From the NCBI GenBank assembly GCA_034670405.1, contig JAXDDX010000004.1, positions 6,423,001 to 6,487,000 on the forward strand: a stretch of DNA of 64,000 nt. Reading direction: 5' to 3'. Every line of letters starts with the position of its first letter. Within the stretch, counting starts at the first letter, position 1. The DNA comes from Hoplostethus atlanticus (taxonomy: Eukaryota; Chordata; Actinopteri; Trachichthyiformes; Trachichthyidae). The notes under the pieces were generated by a model. The model worked only from the letters and a program-made list of their open reading frames with translations, had not been told where the DNA came from and searched no databases. Shown piece after piece: positions 23,405 through 36,149 of the stretch. The translations under genes and the position numbers were made by a program.

Positions 23405-24280
23405 CAGCTCCACTTTTTTTTTGTTTTCGACTTTCCGATGGCTTCCCCCAATCTTTTTGCATTCTTTATCGTGGGATGGGGGTGATAAGAAACAAACAAG
23501 ACGAGGTTTTGTCAGCGGCTGCCAATGTAGCTACGAGAAAAGAGGGAACAGAAACACTTATCTTGTGTGTGTGTGTGTGGAGGAGGAGGTGATAAAAGAG
23601 AATATTTCTCAAGGAGGATCAATAGTTGTTATTCAGACCTGCATGGGTCCCTCCATAGGTAGCGCTGACACTGTCCTGAGAGTCTGCCGGCCGTATTGAT
23701 TTTAATTTATTTTTAACTTAGTGATGGATATGGGACATGTCACGAGAGAGAGGCGCTGGTCAAATAATTACCAACATCTATTCATTAATTGGAAGGCAAA
23801 AGAGATGGAGCGCTCAATATTCATTAAGGCCAGCAAAGACTTGGAAGATGTGCTGCAGCTGACACGAGGATGTCAGGGAAATATGTCCATCACCTAATCA
23901 CACAACGCAGATTCCACCCCTGTGAAACAACGTGGACACATGCACTGATGTACCTTACCTGGAAGTAGTTTTCCTTTCCTTTTTAAGAAACAAAAGAAAT
24001 CCACTTAAAGCCCCAGTCCAAGAGGTATTTGAGTGGATTGATACTAGATTTTATTAGATCATAGAAGGATATGTCTCTTTTTTTTACTTCTTCCAAATAA
24101 TGTAAATGTAAACAATCCGTTCTGCCATTACATGTCTTCAGACCCTCAGTTCAGAAGTTCAGAGAAAAAATAATACAAGATTAAAGATGCACTGGAATAT
24201 CAACATTAAACATGCATTTTATAAGATTTTAAGTATTGAAAAATCTCTCAGATGTTTCATGAATCAAGGAGGATCAATTA
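23405..24280. other. Unique noncoding DNA
   Basis: A short GT run lies at 23566-23579. The 23700-23900 part contains homeobox-like TAATTA, TTAATT and CATTAA words and could be regulatory. No gene recognised. Confidence 0.45.
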
Positions 24281-24282
24281 AG

Positions 24283-24600
24283 GAAAGGCAAGTTTATTTG
24301 TATAGCACCTTTCATACATAAGGCAGTTCAAAGTGCTTTACATGAGGCATTAAAAGACGTTTAAAACAAGGACATTTATAAAGACATTTAAAAAAAAAAA
24401 AAAAAAAAAAAATCAAAGTGCAAAGTGCAAAAGGAATGAAAGTCGTAGTGCAAGTTTACAGTTGAGCAGAAAGCAGTGGTGAACAGAAACGTTTTTAGTC
24501 TGGACTTAAAAGACGTTATTGTGGGAGCAAGTCTCAGTTGTTCTGGAAGTTTGTTCCACCTAAGGTCCTCTGTGAAAAGTCTAACAACATCAAACACTGC
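24283..24600 (-). mobile_element. LINE 3' end (L2/Rex-like), truncated
   Basis: Minus-strand sequence ends in a tail found at the 3' end of abundant teleost LINEs, with ggtgctatacaaataaac and then ttgcc (24284-24315). Upstream in transcript sense is the C-terminal coding end of the reverse transcriptase ORF. A 22-base A run on the plus strand (24390-24411) lies inside the 3' untranslated part as a T run. LINEs copy themselves by target-primed reverse transcription and usually insert truncated at the 5' end, as here. Nothing before about 24600 is recognisable as LINE. Confidence 0.75.
24388..24597 (-). pseudogene. C-terminal fragment of LINE reverse transcriptase ORF
   Basis: The frame reads WNKLPEQLRLAPTITSFKSR and then LKTFLF. 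This is the conserved tail seen at the end of L2/Rex-clade ORF2 proteins (pattern W-N-x-L-P, then F-K-S-x-L-K-T-x-L-F). The endonuclease and polymerase domains are absent. The apparent extension into a poly-Phe stretch is translation of the homopolymer. The first Met is incidental, and the fragment cannot encode an active enzyme. Confidence 0.72.
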
Positions 24601-27187
24601 TTTGTCACACTAAAATCTCTTGTCTCGGTCATACAAATAAGCAGCTCATACTGTAATTCTTTCTTCTGGGGGAACATGGTGAAATATTGGCACACATCTT
24701 GTGTGCAACTAAATTGTTTAGTCAGAAGATGATCAGTAGGTAACTGAAGTAGCAACTGGAAGAGACAGCATGCCCAAACACTCCAGATGAGAGCAGCGAT
24801 GTGAAGAGGCAGGCATCGGAGGTGAAGTTTTCTGAAATCCTTGTAGACAGCATCTTTAGCAAATTACTGAACATCTCAAAAATCCATTTTTTGTTAATAG
24901 TGTATGAATTCAAAATGATGCAGTGCTTTGCATTCTCTTTCTCTTCAATCTCAAATAATTAGCTGCGATTAAACTCCAACATTATGTGTGAGAGGTAAAT
25001 CTAATTACGTGAGAATTTGAAAATTGATCATATGACATGTTATGTGTCACAAACCTGGAAGTTTCTGGCCCCTGCAGAATATGAATTAGACTATTCAGCA
25101 GATGGAAGGTGCGGCTGTAACAGAATCAGCAGTCTTGTCATACACACGCTGTATATATCATCAAAACCCTCGTAACCTGCAATACATCGCTTGATTGACT
25201 TACTGACTCTAGGTTCCTTTGCTGTGCACCAAGTCAAACTGACCAAAGTGGCCTATGGGCCAGACAGGACCCACGGTCATCGAGTACAACCGCACCACTA
25301 ATTATCCTCATGCAAACTACTGCAGGGCTTTGCCCTGTGTGAGCTGCAATCAAACAGCTGACGATAGGCTGAATAATCACACTGCATTGAATGTGCTGGG
25401 CGTAGCACATGTGTGTGTGTGTGTGTGAGCTACTCAATACTGTACAGTATGTGCACCAACTCCAGCCAAGCCCTTGCATTATTTGTTAGATGCTGCTGTG
25501 AGAGCTCTTTGAAAGTCTGAGGATGTTGTAAATTGAAAAGTGGAGCCTTAATAGGGTAAAACAGGCCAACATCCTCCTCGCTTGGCTCCTAGGTTTGTGA
25601 TAAACCCTCATCTCACTGCTTAGGTGAAATAAAGGAAGGTTTTTAAGGCCATGTTTGTTTTAGGATATAGATATAGGATATGGAAACCAAACTGCTGACC
25701 TCTCTAGCCTCAGACTCTCACCTCACCTGGTGTTGCATCATAAGTAATGCTTTCTTTCCCCACCCATGCTAGGCCAAGGTCGTGGTTAAGTTATGATTAC
25801 AGTAGGATGCACTCAGTGAAGACACGCTATAAAGAGGTCTCTGCCGAACCATAAAACTGTCAAAACACATCACAAAAGTGTCAGTCGAACCACACAGATT
25901 ACTGCAACACAAAAATAAAACTCTCACTTTCTCCCACTCTCCTCTCTAAGCAGTCATCACACATCCTCAACTTGACACATATTGCAATAAGTAGATATGT
26001 TTCGAGAGGACAGCGAAACCACATTGGCTTGAAAATCCCTTGGTTCTGCTATAGTGCCATGCACAGTAATGATCAATTATTTGGCCCCTGACTGGTTCTT
26101 CTCAGAAGCCTCTCTCCCCTAACTGCTGTACGAGGCCTATACGCGCTATACAAGTCGCAAAAAGAGAAGTCATTGATTTAATCCTTAGCTGTTCAACTGT
26201 AGCTCGTCTTCATCTACAGTAATGGCTGCAATCATCTACCAAGCTGGGGAAGGTTCCAGGGGTCCTTGCCACAGACCGAGGGCAACATCTCATTTTCAGT
26301 GTAGCGCATGCACTTGACTGTATCTAGAGGCAGTGCTGTTGTGCTGTGAAAAGCGAAGCCCTTTGGATGTATCTCAAACATTGCTTCTGTATGCATAGCC
26401 TCATCGCTAGAAACAAATGGTGGCAAACAATGAGGATGATGGAGATACAGAGTGAAAGACTAATGTAAGAATAATGTGAATAATGTGAATAATGTGAAGA
26501 TGATCTTCTAAAACAGTGGAATTAAAAAAAAAAGAAATAAATGTGTCTTGCTGTTATTTATATAATGTTATCACACACTCTCTCCCTTCCTAACCATGAA
26601 TTCAAACGTAACACAAATGTGTCATTAGATGTCACTGGCACCTGTGGTGGTTTCATTTCAAGGTGATTAAGATACTTATCAAACTTGCTGGAGTAAGAAT
26701 ACAACTTTTTTTTTTTTTCCAAGTCCCCGTGGAGACCAAATTTTGACACATTTCCACACTCGGTTTGAAAACACCATTTGAAAATAACAGTAAATCACAC
26801 TGCACCACAGGGGCCATGAAGTAAACTGCACTTTGGTCCAATTTCTAAGCCTGCCTACATCCCCCCCTTTGCACCTCAATCCACTAGCCCCATAGAAGGA
26901 GGCAGCCTAAATGCACCATCAGCAGTGAGGTTTGGCCGAGCTGCTACGAGGGTATTATGATCCAAATTCTCTCCAGCTGGAGTGGGGAGAGACTTGCCCA
27001 TCTCTCTTTTTAACCCATTCCCAAATCACACAAAAAATAACCCCCACTTCTTTTTACACCCTCCATCCATCCCGTTCTCGTCCTCCCTTTCTCTCTCTCT
27101 GTCCACAATTCAATGTTTAAACAATCAGACGCCTGAGAAGTAGCGTCTGAAATTTGGGGGGGGCAGCATCAGGGAAGTCTTTCTTAC

Positions 27188-27293
27188 AGTGGGAGGGGGG
27201 AATGATGGAGAGAGAAAAAAATACAGAAAGAGAGCGAGAGGGGGGGTTGAGAGGGAGAGAATTGGAGGGGAGAGAGAGGAAAAAGGAGAGAGC
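27188..27293. repeat. Purine-rich tract
   Basis: About 105 bases of G/A with very few pyrimidines on the plus strand. Frames through it (Glu/Arg-rich on plus, Ser/Leu/Pro-rich on minus) are compositional artefacts. Confidence 0.85.
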
Positions 27294-27407
27294 TGCTGGG
27301 GCAGGTGCAAGCGTGCGCATACAAGGTGGAGATTAGGGGGAAAGTGGCCCTGTGTGAGGCAAGAGGAACATCTGTGCCTATTACCGCAGCACACAAAAGA
27401 CTAGGGA

Positions 27408-27425
27408 GGGGGGGGGGGGGGGGGG
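27408..27425. repeat. Poly-G run
   Basis: Eighteen G residues after gactaggga. Length is likely to be unreliable in sequencing, and quadruplex formation is possible. Confidence 0.9.
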
Positions 27426-28906
27426 ACCACAGTCTCCAACATGAGCAGGGCCTCACCAAACACCACAGGCTGAATTGCATGCCCCAATTTGAGGCTTTCA
27501 GCGCTGCTCGTCATTAGCATTTGAAAAAGCCAGGCAGGAGTAACTCATGGGTTGGGAGCAAGAGAGTGACTGAAGAGCTTGGAGTAGGTGGACCCCCCCT
27601 CACCCCCATGCCTTAAGCACCTTCCTGCTCGCCTGGGCAGTGCGGTGTATGGCGGAGGTCTGTTGAACGGAGCACGCTGCAGAGTTCCCTATCTTTATTA
27701 TCATTTCTTAGGATGATGGATGTTCATGCGAGAATGGAAGACATAACAGTGGAGAAATGCTTTTCTACCGCTGCTATAGATCTGAATGGTGCGCTTTAAA
27801 ATGCGGTCCAAACATGGCATTCTCAGAGGACGCATTCAAACAAGATTTCTCAGAGTTACGTTATGCTATCATATGCTTTGTCAAGAATCTGTCCCAATTG
27901 CTTTCAGCATCTAGCCATGAAAGGACTGTGAACAATGCACAAAGACTTCGGCGGGCTGTATCCGTATGCATCCTTGCATATCTAGGCATGGCGAATGAAT
28001 GTTCAATTTGACGTGAACATTTTCAATAACTGTATTTCAAAGTGTGTCAACTTGGTTCAAAAACATAGCTAATGGATGGCAAAAGCATGAAAGATAAAAC
28101 ACTCCTCCTGGTGAGCGGGGCATCAAACTTGTATACTGAACTGCACTCTTTTTTCAGAAGTGAGGCCTCTTGGGAAGGAGATGTATTACTTATTTAAACG
28201 CCACAAGGCATATATCTGTTTGCTTAAATATTCCAATTCATTTGGAGACAGTAAGTGCCTCGCTGGGGTGAATTATGGATGGTAAATCAGGATGCTGAGA
28301 TATTAGTTATGACATCATACGGCACACAACCACCTCAGATACCATTTGGATGGTAAAGAGCATCAAACTGACAACCAGGCAATCATTCACAATCTGGGAA
28401 ACACAACATCACACCTAATCTAGTTTTAACATGATGCATGATGCATTCATGTTGTTCCATGTAAAATCAACACTGGGCTCACAAACGTATGCCAACACTT
28501 TGAGAACCAAGAGGACCCGGCGTGCCTGAAACAAGTGACATTAGATGTTGAATCAGCTTTAAAAATGATTTAACACTCACAGAAAATAGCTCATTATGAC
28601 TTAGTGTTAACTGTGACCATTGAGCCTTTTTGCTTCATTTGCCAAAAGGAAGGTCATATTTAAAGCAGTTCAACTGTAGAAACTCGCAGGTGGACTCTCC
28701 CCTTTCCCACACCTAAAAAGTCAATTTGAAAAATTTGCCTCCTTCTTGCCACGAGGCCACCCACCCCCTCTGTGGGACCCATCTGTGAGAAGAGATGTCT
28801 CCTGCAGCCCAGAGCTAGGCAGACTCCATGGAAAGGAAAAAAACCTCACTATCCAATACTTTTAACTGGCTGGCTGACATTAATTTACCCTTGGATTTTA
28901 ATTTAG

Positions 28907-29236
28907 GAAGCTTTCAAGGTACAAAAATGCATTCTGGGTTATCATACACATATTCTCTTAATTGCAATTTTTAGCACTTCATTTGATTTATGGAATGAAT
29001 ACACTGATATATTCAAACCTGAGATACCAACACCTTTACCTACTTGGGATGTCTTAAACTCCTTTTTATCCACTCTATCTGGATTTGAAGATATATTTGA
29101 TGCCAACAGAAAACTTGGACTCTATCACTTACAATTGCGGTGCTGTGATCATCGCCTGGCTCTGCTCATCACACTACACTGCATTAGACACAACAGCTGG
29201 AAAGGTAAAGAGGCCCTGACCCAAAATACTGCATGA
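28907..29236 (+). other. Exon-like open stretch without ATG (unassigned)
   Basis: An open frame of 109 codons runs from just after a TAG at 28904 to a TGA at 29234-29236. It has no in-frame ATG. The middle part has varied, protein-like composition, with segments such as LWNEYTDIFKPEIPT and GFEDIFDANRKLGLYHLQLR. A pyrimidine-rich stretch ending in tttaatttag precedes it and could act as a splice acceptor. An excellent donor-like AAAG|GTAAAG lies at 29201-29210. I recognise no family. Chance open frames of this length are expected a few times in 64 kb, so this may be noise or a decayed transposon coding piece. Confidence 0.2.
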
Positions 29237-30042
29237 CTAAGATTTTAAAAATCTCCATTCCCTTTGTGAGGAAGAATCTCTTCCCAATGGGAACACAACA
29301 GACTACAGTTAGTGAAAAACAGCAGGAAGGGCTGACCCTTTTTCTTTTACATAAGTACATTTTCTTGATCTTGAGCTAGATGTGTAAAGACATAACAATG
29401 CATTATGCATGTTGGGGAAGTAATTGGGTCCTATCAGATGAAACTCTGCATTAGAGAACATTAAAGCAGGTAGGTTAGGAGGCAGGTCTTCACGCGACTG
29501 TGACCACGCATGCTGAAACAGATAGATCAACAGGGAAGTATGATCTCCCTGTGACTTCAGACTAGGCCTTGTCCATGAGCTGTCAATGGTGAAACATCCA
29601 AGCATGTTGATGCCTGATATTGATCAATATCATCACATTGAATACAAAATCATTTTTCTCATCGTTTCAATAATTGCTTTCAAAGGGTTTCAGATGGTGC
29701 ATGAATGTTTGATGTGCGCTGCTGAAGTGATGCATGTAGGCTGCACTGCGCTTGAGAAGCACGCATCCTGAAGGTCATCAGATCTAATTGTCGGATGGAC
29801 CAAGCCTTGATTGCTGCAACAAATCCCCAGAAGAATCGTAGGAAGTCAGATATAAGGAAATTGCAGAGTGTGTTGTCAGCACATTTCCACATTTACTGAA
29901 GATAAAGCAAAAATGGGGGTATCTGGGTCAAGTATTCTAAAGAAAAGCCAATATAATCCAAACATGGTGCCATGTATATTGACAAAACATTTTCTTTTCC
30001 CGACTCAAACTACTCCGCAATACAGTTGAGATGCATACTGTA

Positions 30043-30043
<1 letters not shown>

Positions 30044-30079
<36 letters not shown>
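30044..30079. repeat. (GT)n microsatellite
   Basis: About 18 uninterrupted GT units, then gcatgcgc. Confidence 0.95.
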
Positions 30080-30465
30080 ATGCGCTTGTGTGTCTGCATG
30101 TATACTTGTGGAAAGAAATGTCATTTTATTGTGAAAAAAAAAAGAAAAAGAAACGTGCATCCTTGCTAACAGTGATCAATGTATAATGGTAGTGCTCTAA
30201 CCTCTCCATCAGTGCAGCAAAGCAGGCACTGGCTTTCTCAACAGATGATGTAAATGTTTGTCGTGCACGTTTAATGCGATGTCAATGTACTATTGACATC
30301 CAGGGACGGAGCAGCGGCCGAGCCTGATTTGTTTAATATTTAGTTGAGAGAATTCTATTGACTTTCCCTTTTTCCTCATCTGCTCACGTGATGAAAACAT
30401 CTCCCTACCCAGAAGCTCTGACCTAATGTGTCTTTCTAACGTTTTTCAGAAGGACATGGTATATT

Positions 30466-30603
30466 GTGCGTGTTTGTACAAGTCCATGTGAATGTGCATG
30501 TGTCTGCGTGTGTAGGTATGTGTGGGTGTGCATTGATGGGTGTGTGCATGAATGCCTGTTTTTATCTATGTGTGTGTGTGCGTGTGTGTGTGTGTGTGTG
30601 TTT
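30466..30603. repeat. TG-rich low-complexity stretch
   Basis: Degenerate TG units (tgtgaatgtgcatgtgtctg and similar) end in a purer (GT)n at 30569-30601. Cys/Val-rich frames here are artefacts. Confidence 0.88.
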
Positions 30604-31899
30604 AGGTCCATTCAGGACTTATATCGATATGAGCCAGGCTTAATCCTTTCACTCTGATGGCTTCAATGACAGAGGCACACCATCAGATAAGAGGTCATTG
30701 AACTGCAGCAGCCACCTCTTCATTCAAAATAAATGGGGTGCACCAAGAGTGCACCTTACTATGTATCACATTGCTGTGGTCATAATGAAAATGTAATGCG
30801 TTTTGGGTTCCAGCTGCCATCACTGTTGTGCTAGACAGTACTGATATTGTTGATATTACTTGAATAACTTCCCCAATTTGTTCCTTGAAATGATGCAAAC
30901 AGATAGAAGACGTTTCAACATTTGGTATGTATGACAATTCTAACTTACTCACTAGGTGTCTCGCATACTTTAAAAAGAAACAAATTCAATTCAACCTATT
31001 TGTGAACTTTAAGCGTGTCATGACTGCACGTTCATATTGAATTGGTCTGTTTTTACAGAGTACATAGGCTCACGGTTCTTCAGATTTCCAGCCTAAAATT
31101 GAAAAACTAGGTGTATTTTCTAAGTATTCCACATGTCCATCAACCTTGAGCCCCATACGAGGGAAGCATCCATCAAAGCCCATGTCCGACAGATAGATAC
31201 TAATGCTCTTCCCTGTATCTTGGCACAGCATGACCATATGGAACTGTGGATGTTTCCTTTTGGTTGGCTAGCCAGCTAGGTTGAAAGGAGGTTGTGCCGG
31301 CGGAGAATTCTTTCTAAAAAAACATCTAATATCCACACAGGTGTTGCTTTTTTTCCCTCTGTCTGTCTCCAATCCCACTGAGGGACATGAAAAGCAGAGA
31401 GCACAGACAACCCCTGATTGAAGCACAGCTGAAACATGCTAATGCCCTGATTTTGTTTTCATTGGGAGGGCTCCCTGGCTGTGGCATATCATTTGATTTT
31501 TTTTGCATGTATCAAGTCGCGCCGTGTGAACTGTCACAACATGTGTTTCTGTCTGCTGATGCCTGAACGAGCACCTCTCTTTGGGCAATCATCTGGGGGT
31601 ACGGCGCTGGATGTTTACTTTGGCAGAAATCCCATCATGCATTCATGCCCATTTCCTTTGGTCTGAGTAGTGGCCCTGCATGTCATCGTAAACCAGAGTG
31701 AAAACAGAATATGCACATATAGAGGCCTACGTCATGCAGGAAGAGTTGAAGACCCCCCTAAAGCTTTAGAGATACAGAACCCAAGCAATTTGCAGTAAAC
31801 TAATTATAAAACAATTTTCTAATCTCTCTCTCTTTCTCTCTCTCTCCCATCCTCTACTTCCTTCTCCCTTTCTCTGCAATCTTGATGGTTTAAGACCCG

Positions 31900-32290
31900 G
31901 CCCATTAAAATAACCAGCACTTTTAATGACAGCATGTTAACGCAGCACAAAAAGAACATTCTCCTTTGCCTTTTCTTCATTTAAATTCAATTATCACCGA
32001 GAACAATTTAGACAGCCGAGGGAATAATAACGAGGGGCGTGCACGGGATGAAGGTGTTCAATGGCCGCGTGGTGACATCTTTTGTTCGCTTTTTCGGATT
32101 GGCAAGATAATGACGAAGGTTGCTGCAAGGGGGGCCAGGAAAAGTGGAGCTCGCCACACAGGTTATCTTTCATGCTGTACAGGATAATCACGGAGTGGGG
32201 AAAGCTGGGGAGCAAGAAAGACATATCTTCTTGGAGATCAAGGTCAAAACAACTCAAAGGAAGGTGGAAATTCGGTTTCAAAAACACTCA
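31900..32290. promoter_or_regulatory. Candidate conserved noncoding element
   Basis: Repeat-free block with AATGACAGC (TALE-type) near 31925, GTTAAC near 31937, an AATTCAATTATC homeodomain-like word near 31984 and GAACAATTTAG (SOX-like) near 32001. It also has several CG-containing words (aacgaggggcgtgcacggg) unusual for the local background. Frames here do not resemble proteins. Regulatory function is inferred. Confidence 0.3.
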
Positions 32291-32294
32291 CAGC

Positions 32295-35200
32295 CGCCTG
32301 AAACATATTGATCTAGTTCCTCTTCCCTCTGCTTCCAAAGCCATTTCTCTGATAGACTCCAGTAGAAATACATTATTCTCTTGTTATAGGCACCACAATG
32401 GATCACTGTTAAGAATACACTGCACTTCAAGGGGGAGGAGAGGGGGGGAATCTTAAGGCCATTGTGTGCTATATTTGAAATGACAAAACACAAAGTGACC
32501 CACGTTTCACATCAGCAGCAAAACACTTTCCCCTTCCAAAACCTGAAATTTACATCACTCACACGCAGATGACTGCAAATTATCTGGAATTCATGGTGAA
32601 TTTCTAGACTAGAAATCTCTAAATGGAGAACACCAATAAACCAGATGAGTTCAGAGGACGGTCATTTGTCGAGTCTGGAATTACTATAATTAGCGTTGAG
32701 GGTAGATAAACGTTTCGGTTTCCAGTCTGGACTCCAGCTTGCCTTTAACAACGCATAGCTGCTTTATACATGGAATCACTCTGCAGAAACTTTACACAGA
32801 CAGATCAATAACAACGCACTGGGTCCTCTAAGGCATTGCAGTAAGCTCAGCCACTGATGTAGCTCAGCCAAGTGGCCTTTGCAACAAAGGAATAGCAACT
32901 CCCTCTTATTCCTTTGATTTATGCCCTTGGAAGTTGGCACATATTCCCACCAAAGTGTCTAACTATCTGATTGAAGTGCTTGATGTTAAGCAAATTGTTA
33001 TCCTTAATTCACAAAGAGTAAGAGATCAAAGTGAACCAGACAGCCTTTAGTGAACAGATAATTTTGCATTTATTTCAACTCCTCAAAACTGGCAAAACTA
33101 TTATTCATACATGCAACAGTACCTAGCAGACAGTAATGTACACAGACTATGTTCATAGCTCTACGTTGTGCAGCCAGATGTAGTATCGATTCCTGTGTGA
33201 TGAAAACTCTTGACAATATGGAAAAAAGACTTAAGAAAGAGGGATAAACCAGTCCACCCAATTTGGTTGCAAATCTAAAAAAGAAAGAAAATTTTTAAAA
33301 ATGTAAGGAAATTAACTTTGATGTTTTCTAAAAAGCCACTTATTGTGTGTCTTTGTTCCACAGCGTATTTCACTTGTCTCAGCCTGTTGGATGCTGTTCA
33401 GATGTTGTCTCTTCCAAGTCCTCCACCTCCAAATCCCTCTTTTATTATCCAGGCAGCCGCATGAGGTCCTGACCCCACTTCCCTATTGCCGTTTCTTCCA
33501 CGTTTGATGCTCGCCTCCCCCCCACTTGGATTATTGTAATACTCTATGCACTTGCTTTGATGTAATAACTATGTGCAACTTGTAGCCAGCGTGGAATTTG
33601 AGCTGGTGGAGCAATGACCTGAGAGATGAGAATGAGCAACAGACAGCCTGTGTCAAATGCATCCACGTTTTGGATTTGTTGTACTAGTATCCATTCTTTG
33701 TGGGGATTTTGTGGAAATATAACGCTTTGTTGCGCTCTTCCTTTTTATTCTAACTAGAATAATGGAGTTATTTCTTATTCAATTTGATTATAATAATAAC
33801 AATAACAACAACAGCAATAATAATACGAATCATGATGATAATATCACATTGAGTTGTGTGTTGTAAATACCACATATTCTCCCTTGCTACTATTAATAAC
33901 CTTGAATACATCGAGTGAGGAGCAAATTAAGTCAGGATATAAACAATAAACAATATGTGCTTTGTATATTGGCATGTTTTTAGAGGTCTTCATTTAATCA
34001 CTCAATCAATTTGTCAAAGTCAAAGTCAACAATGGGTGGTGGCACTACTGTACATACAGTACTTCTCATTGTTTTCCACCAGTTTAATTTATTGACTGAA
34101 GACTTAATTGATTTGCTCAGGCTATTCTCAAAGTCACCTCATCCGGAGTGTTCCAGAAGAACAACACTCCTGTCCTGGGTGAGTAACTCAACCCCGTTAA
34201 TTAATGTGGTTAATCAGATGAAGATGGATCTAATCATCTGTTCATGAGATAATCTTCTACTGACAAAAATATAATGGTTGGTATCAAACAAAGCAAAACC
34301 AAACATGCGTTCTGATGATTTTCTGGATCTGCATCACACTGGCATGTAATATCCGTAGAATAAGAACTAGCCCACCCATTCACATCGTATTGCGTTTCAA
34401 GAGCATTGACACGGATACTGAGGGCCTCTGTATTATTCTTCTCTAGGTAAAGGCATTTTTTCAATAGTGTGGAAAAAATAAATTGCTCATGGTCAAAACC
34501 CTGGCTTCACACAGCACAGTTGACAAGAAAGTCAATAAATGGGTCACATCAGGTGATTCAGGGAGCAGACATGGCCAGGCTATTCTGAGATCAGAAACCC
34601 TAACAGAATGCAAGGCATTCTGGGTGACTGAGTTCATGTTGATGAAACTCCCCCGTGTTGGGGTCTGACTCGGTAGTTCTACTGAGGTTTGGACACATCA
34701 ATCATTAATAAGAAGACTCCAGCCTGCTCGGCTTCATAGGGATCTCACCGTAGACGGTGACACACACATGCACTCTCTTTCTCTCTGGCTTCACACACAC
34801 ACACACACACAAACACATTTACTGACACACAGTTTTCTTCGGTAGAATAATTGCATGGCACCCCTGGCTGTCACACCATGTCAGTGTCTTGTTAGCGCCG
34901 GTATCGGCTCCTTGGTAGCTGGTAGCATCAGGAAAGGTCAGAGCAGCAGTGTCACACTGTCACACTGAGCGCAGGCTGGACAGACACAGCGGGCTCTACC
35001 CTGTCTTTCTGGGCAGGTCTAGGGAACCAGCTGAGTCCTGGTCCTAAGACCTTACTGTGGATCGGCTCTGTTGTCCTCAGTCTACAAAACCTCATGCAAA
35101 AACATCATTTTTGATGGGCGCTATGATGGTTTAATAAGGTAATACTGTAATACTTAGATTTAAAAGTGGAAATAGAAGTAAAATACTGACTAGGAGGTAT

Positions 35201-36060
35201 TTCAGTCTGTAGATTGAAACAGTGAGCAATTCAACAGCATATGAGCCATATTACCCTCACATACATACGGTGAATACAGGAGACTGCTGTGCTTCCACTG
35301 TGCCTCTGTGGTACTGCGGTATCCATTTGAGTTTTTGAAAAGGTAATGATAACAGCATTCAGAAGGGGAGTGGAAGGAGGCTGACAGGTGGAGAGACACA
35401 AACAGGAAACCCAGCCGATACCCTGTCTACCAAACCCCTCTGATACATGTCCAAACTCTGACGGGACTGAGACAAAAAAACTAGACCCAATTTATTTCAC
35501 TCCACCGCTAGCCTTTCATTTTTGTGACTGGCGCCAGGGTGCTTATCAATCACATAACTATTAGCCGCATCAAATCAATGTGTTTATTGCTCTCTCTTGC
35601 TTTCATTCCCCTCCCCTCCTTTTTCTCCTCCCCTCATTCTCTCTTTCTGCCAGACAGGTCAGATATTAGAAACCTGTATTATCAGGTCTTCCCAGGATGC
35701 TGGTGGAAAAGTTGATTTGCAACGCCCGATTGAATCTCCTTATCCTTCATCCCTTTCCAACCCCCAGCCAGCTGCCCCAGCAGACAGGAGCCCAATGGCC
35801 TATCTACACTGGTGTGCCAAGGAATAAAAATATCTATCTACAGGGAGCGGGGGAGGGATGGAGGGAGAGGGGGGGGGAGGGAAAGAGAGGAAGAGACGGA
35901 GAGAGGGACAGAGAGAGTGTCAGCCCACATGTCACAGCTTTGGACAGCTGGGGGGAGTGTATAGATGCACTCCTCCTCTCCCCATCCCAACTCCATCCCA
36001 TCCCCTTCCCAAACCTTTATCTACTGCCATTACCTCCATTTATCAGTCAGTAAACAAAAC
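32295..36060. other. Unique noncoding DNA
   Basis: No gene recognised. Contains an imperfect AAT/AAC trinucleotide tract at about 33790-33830, a CA array at 34792-34810 and a purine-rich tract at 35841-35918. A TCF-like GATCAAAG lies at 33026-33033. The 33060-33200 and 34860-35050 parts are unique and featureless to me. Confidence 0.45.
35841..35918. repeat. Purine-rich tract
   Basis: Nearly all G/A on the plus strand, with GGGAGG- and GAGAGG-type units. Confidence 0.85.
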
Positions 36061-36066
36061 CTGTCA

Positions 36067-36076
36067 CCCCCCCCCC

Positions 36077-36145
<69 letters not shown>
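36067..36145. repeat. Poly-C followed by a long (CA)n array
   Basis: Thirteen C residues lead straight into about 33 pure CA units, the longest perfect dinucleotide array in the window. It is likely to be highly polymorphic and can adopt Z-DNA. His-Thr frames over it are artefacts. Confidence 0.96.
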
Positions 36146-36148
<3 letters not shown>

Positions 36149-36149
36149 C

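Larger units (their letters stand above)
24605..28900. other. Unique noncoding DNA
   Basis: No gene recognised. Contains a GT array at 25410-25427, a (GAATAATGT)-like triplicate at 26469-26499, an A run at about 26524-26535 and a T run near 26706-26718. A purine-rich tract lies at 27188-27293 and an 18-base G run at 27408-27425. The 26040-26100 part (taatgatcaattatttggcc) and 27480-27560 look like regulatory sequence but are not supported further. Confidence 0.45.
29240..31900. other. Unique noncoding DNA with GT arrays
   Basis: Contains (GT)n at 30044-30079, an extended TG-rich stretch at 30466-30603 and (CT)n at 31823-31847. Remaining sequence is unique, and no frame has protein-like features. 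Confidence 0.5.
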
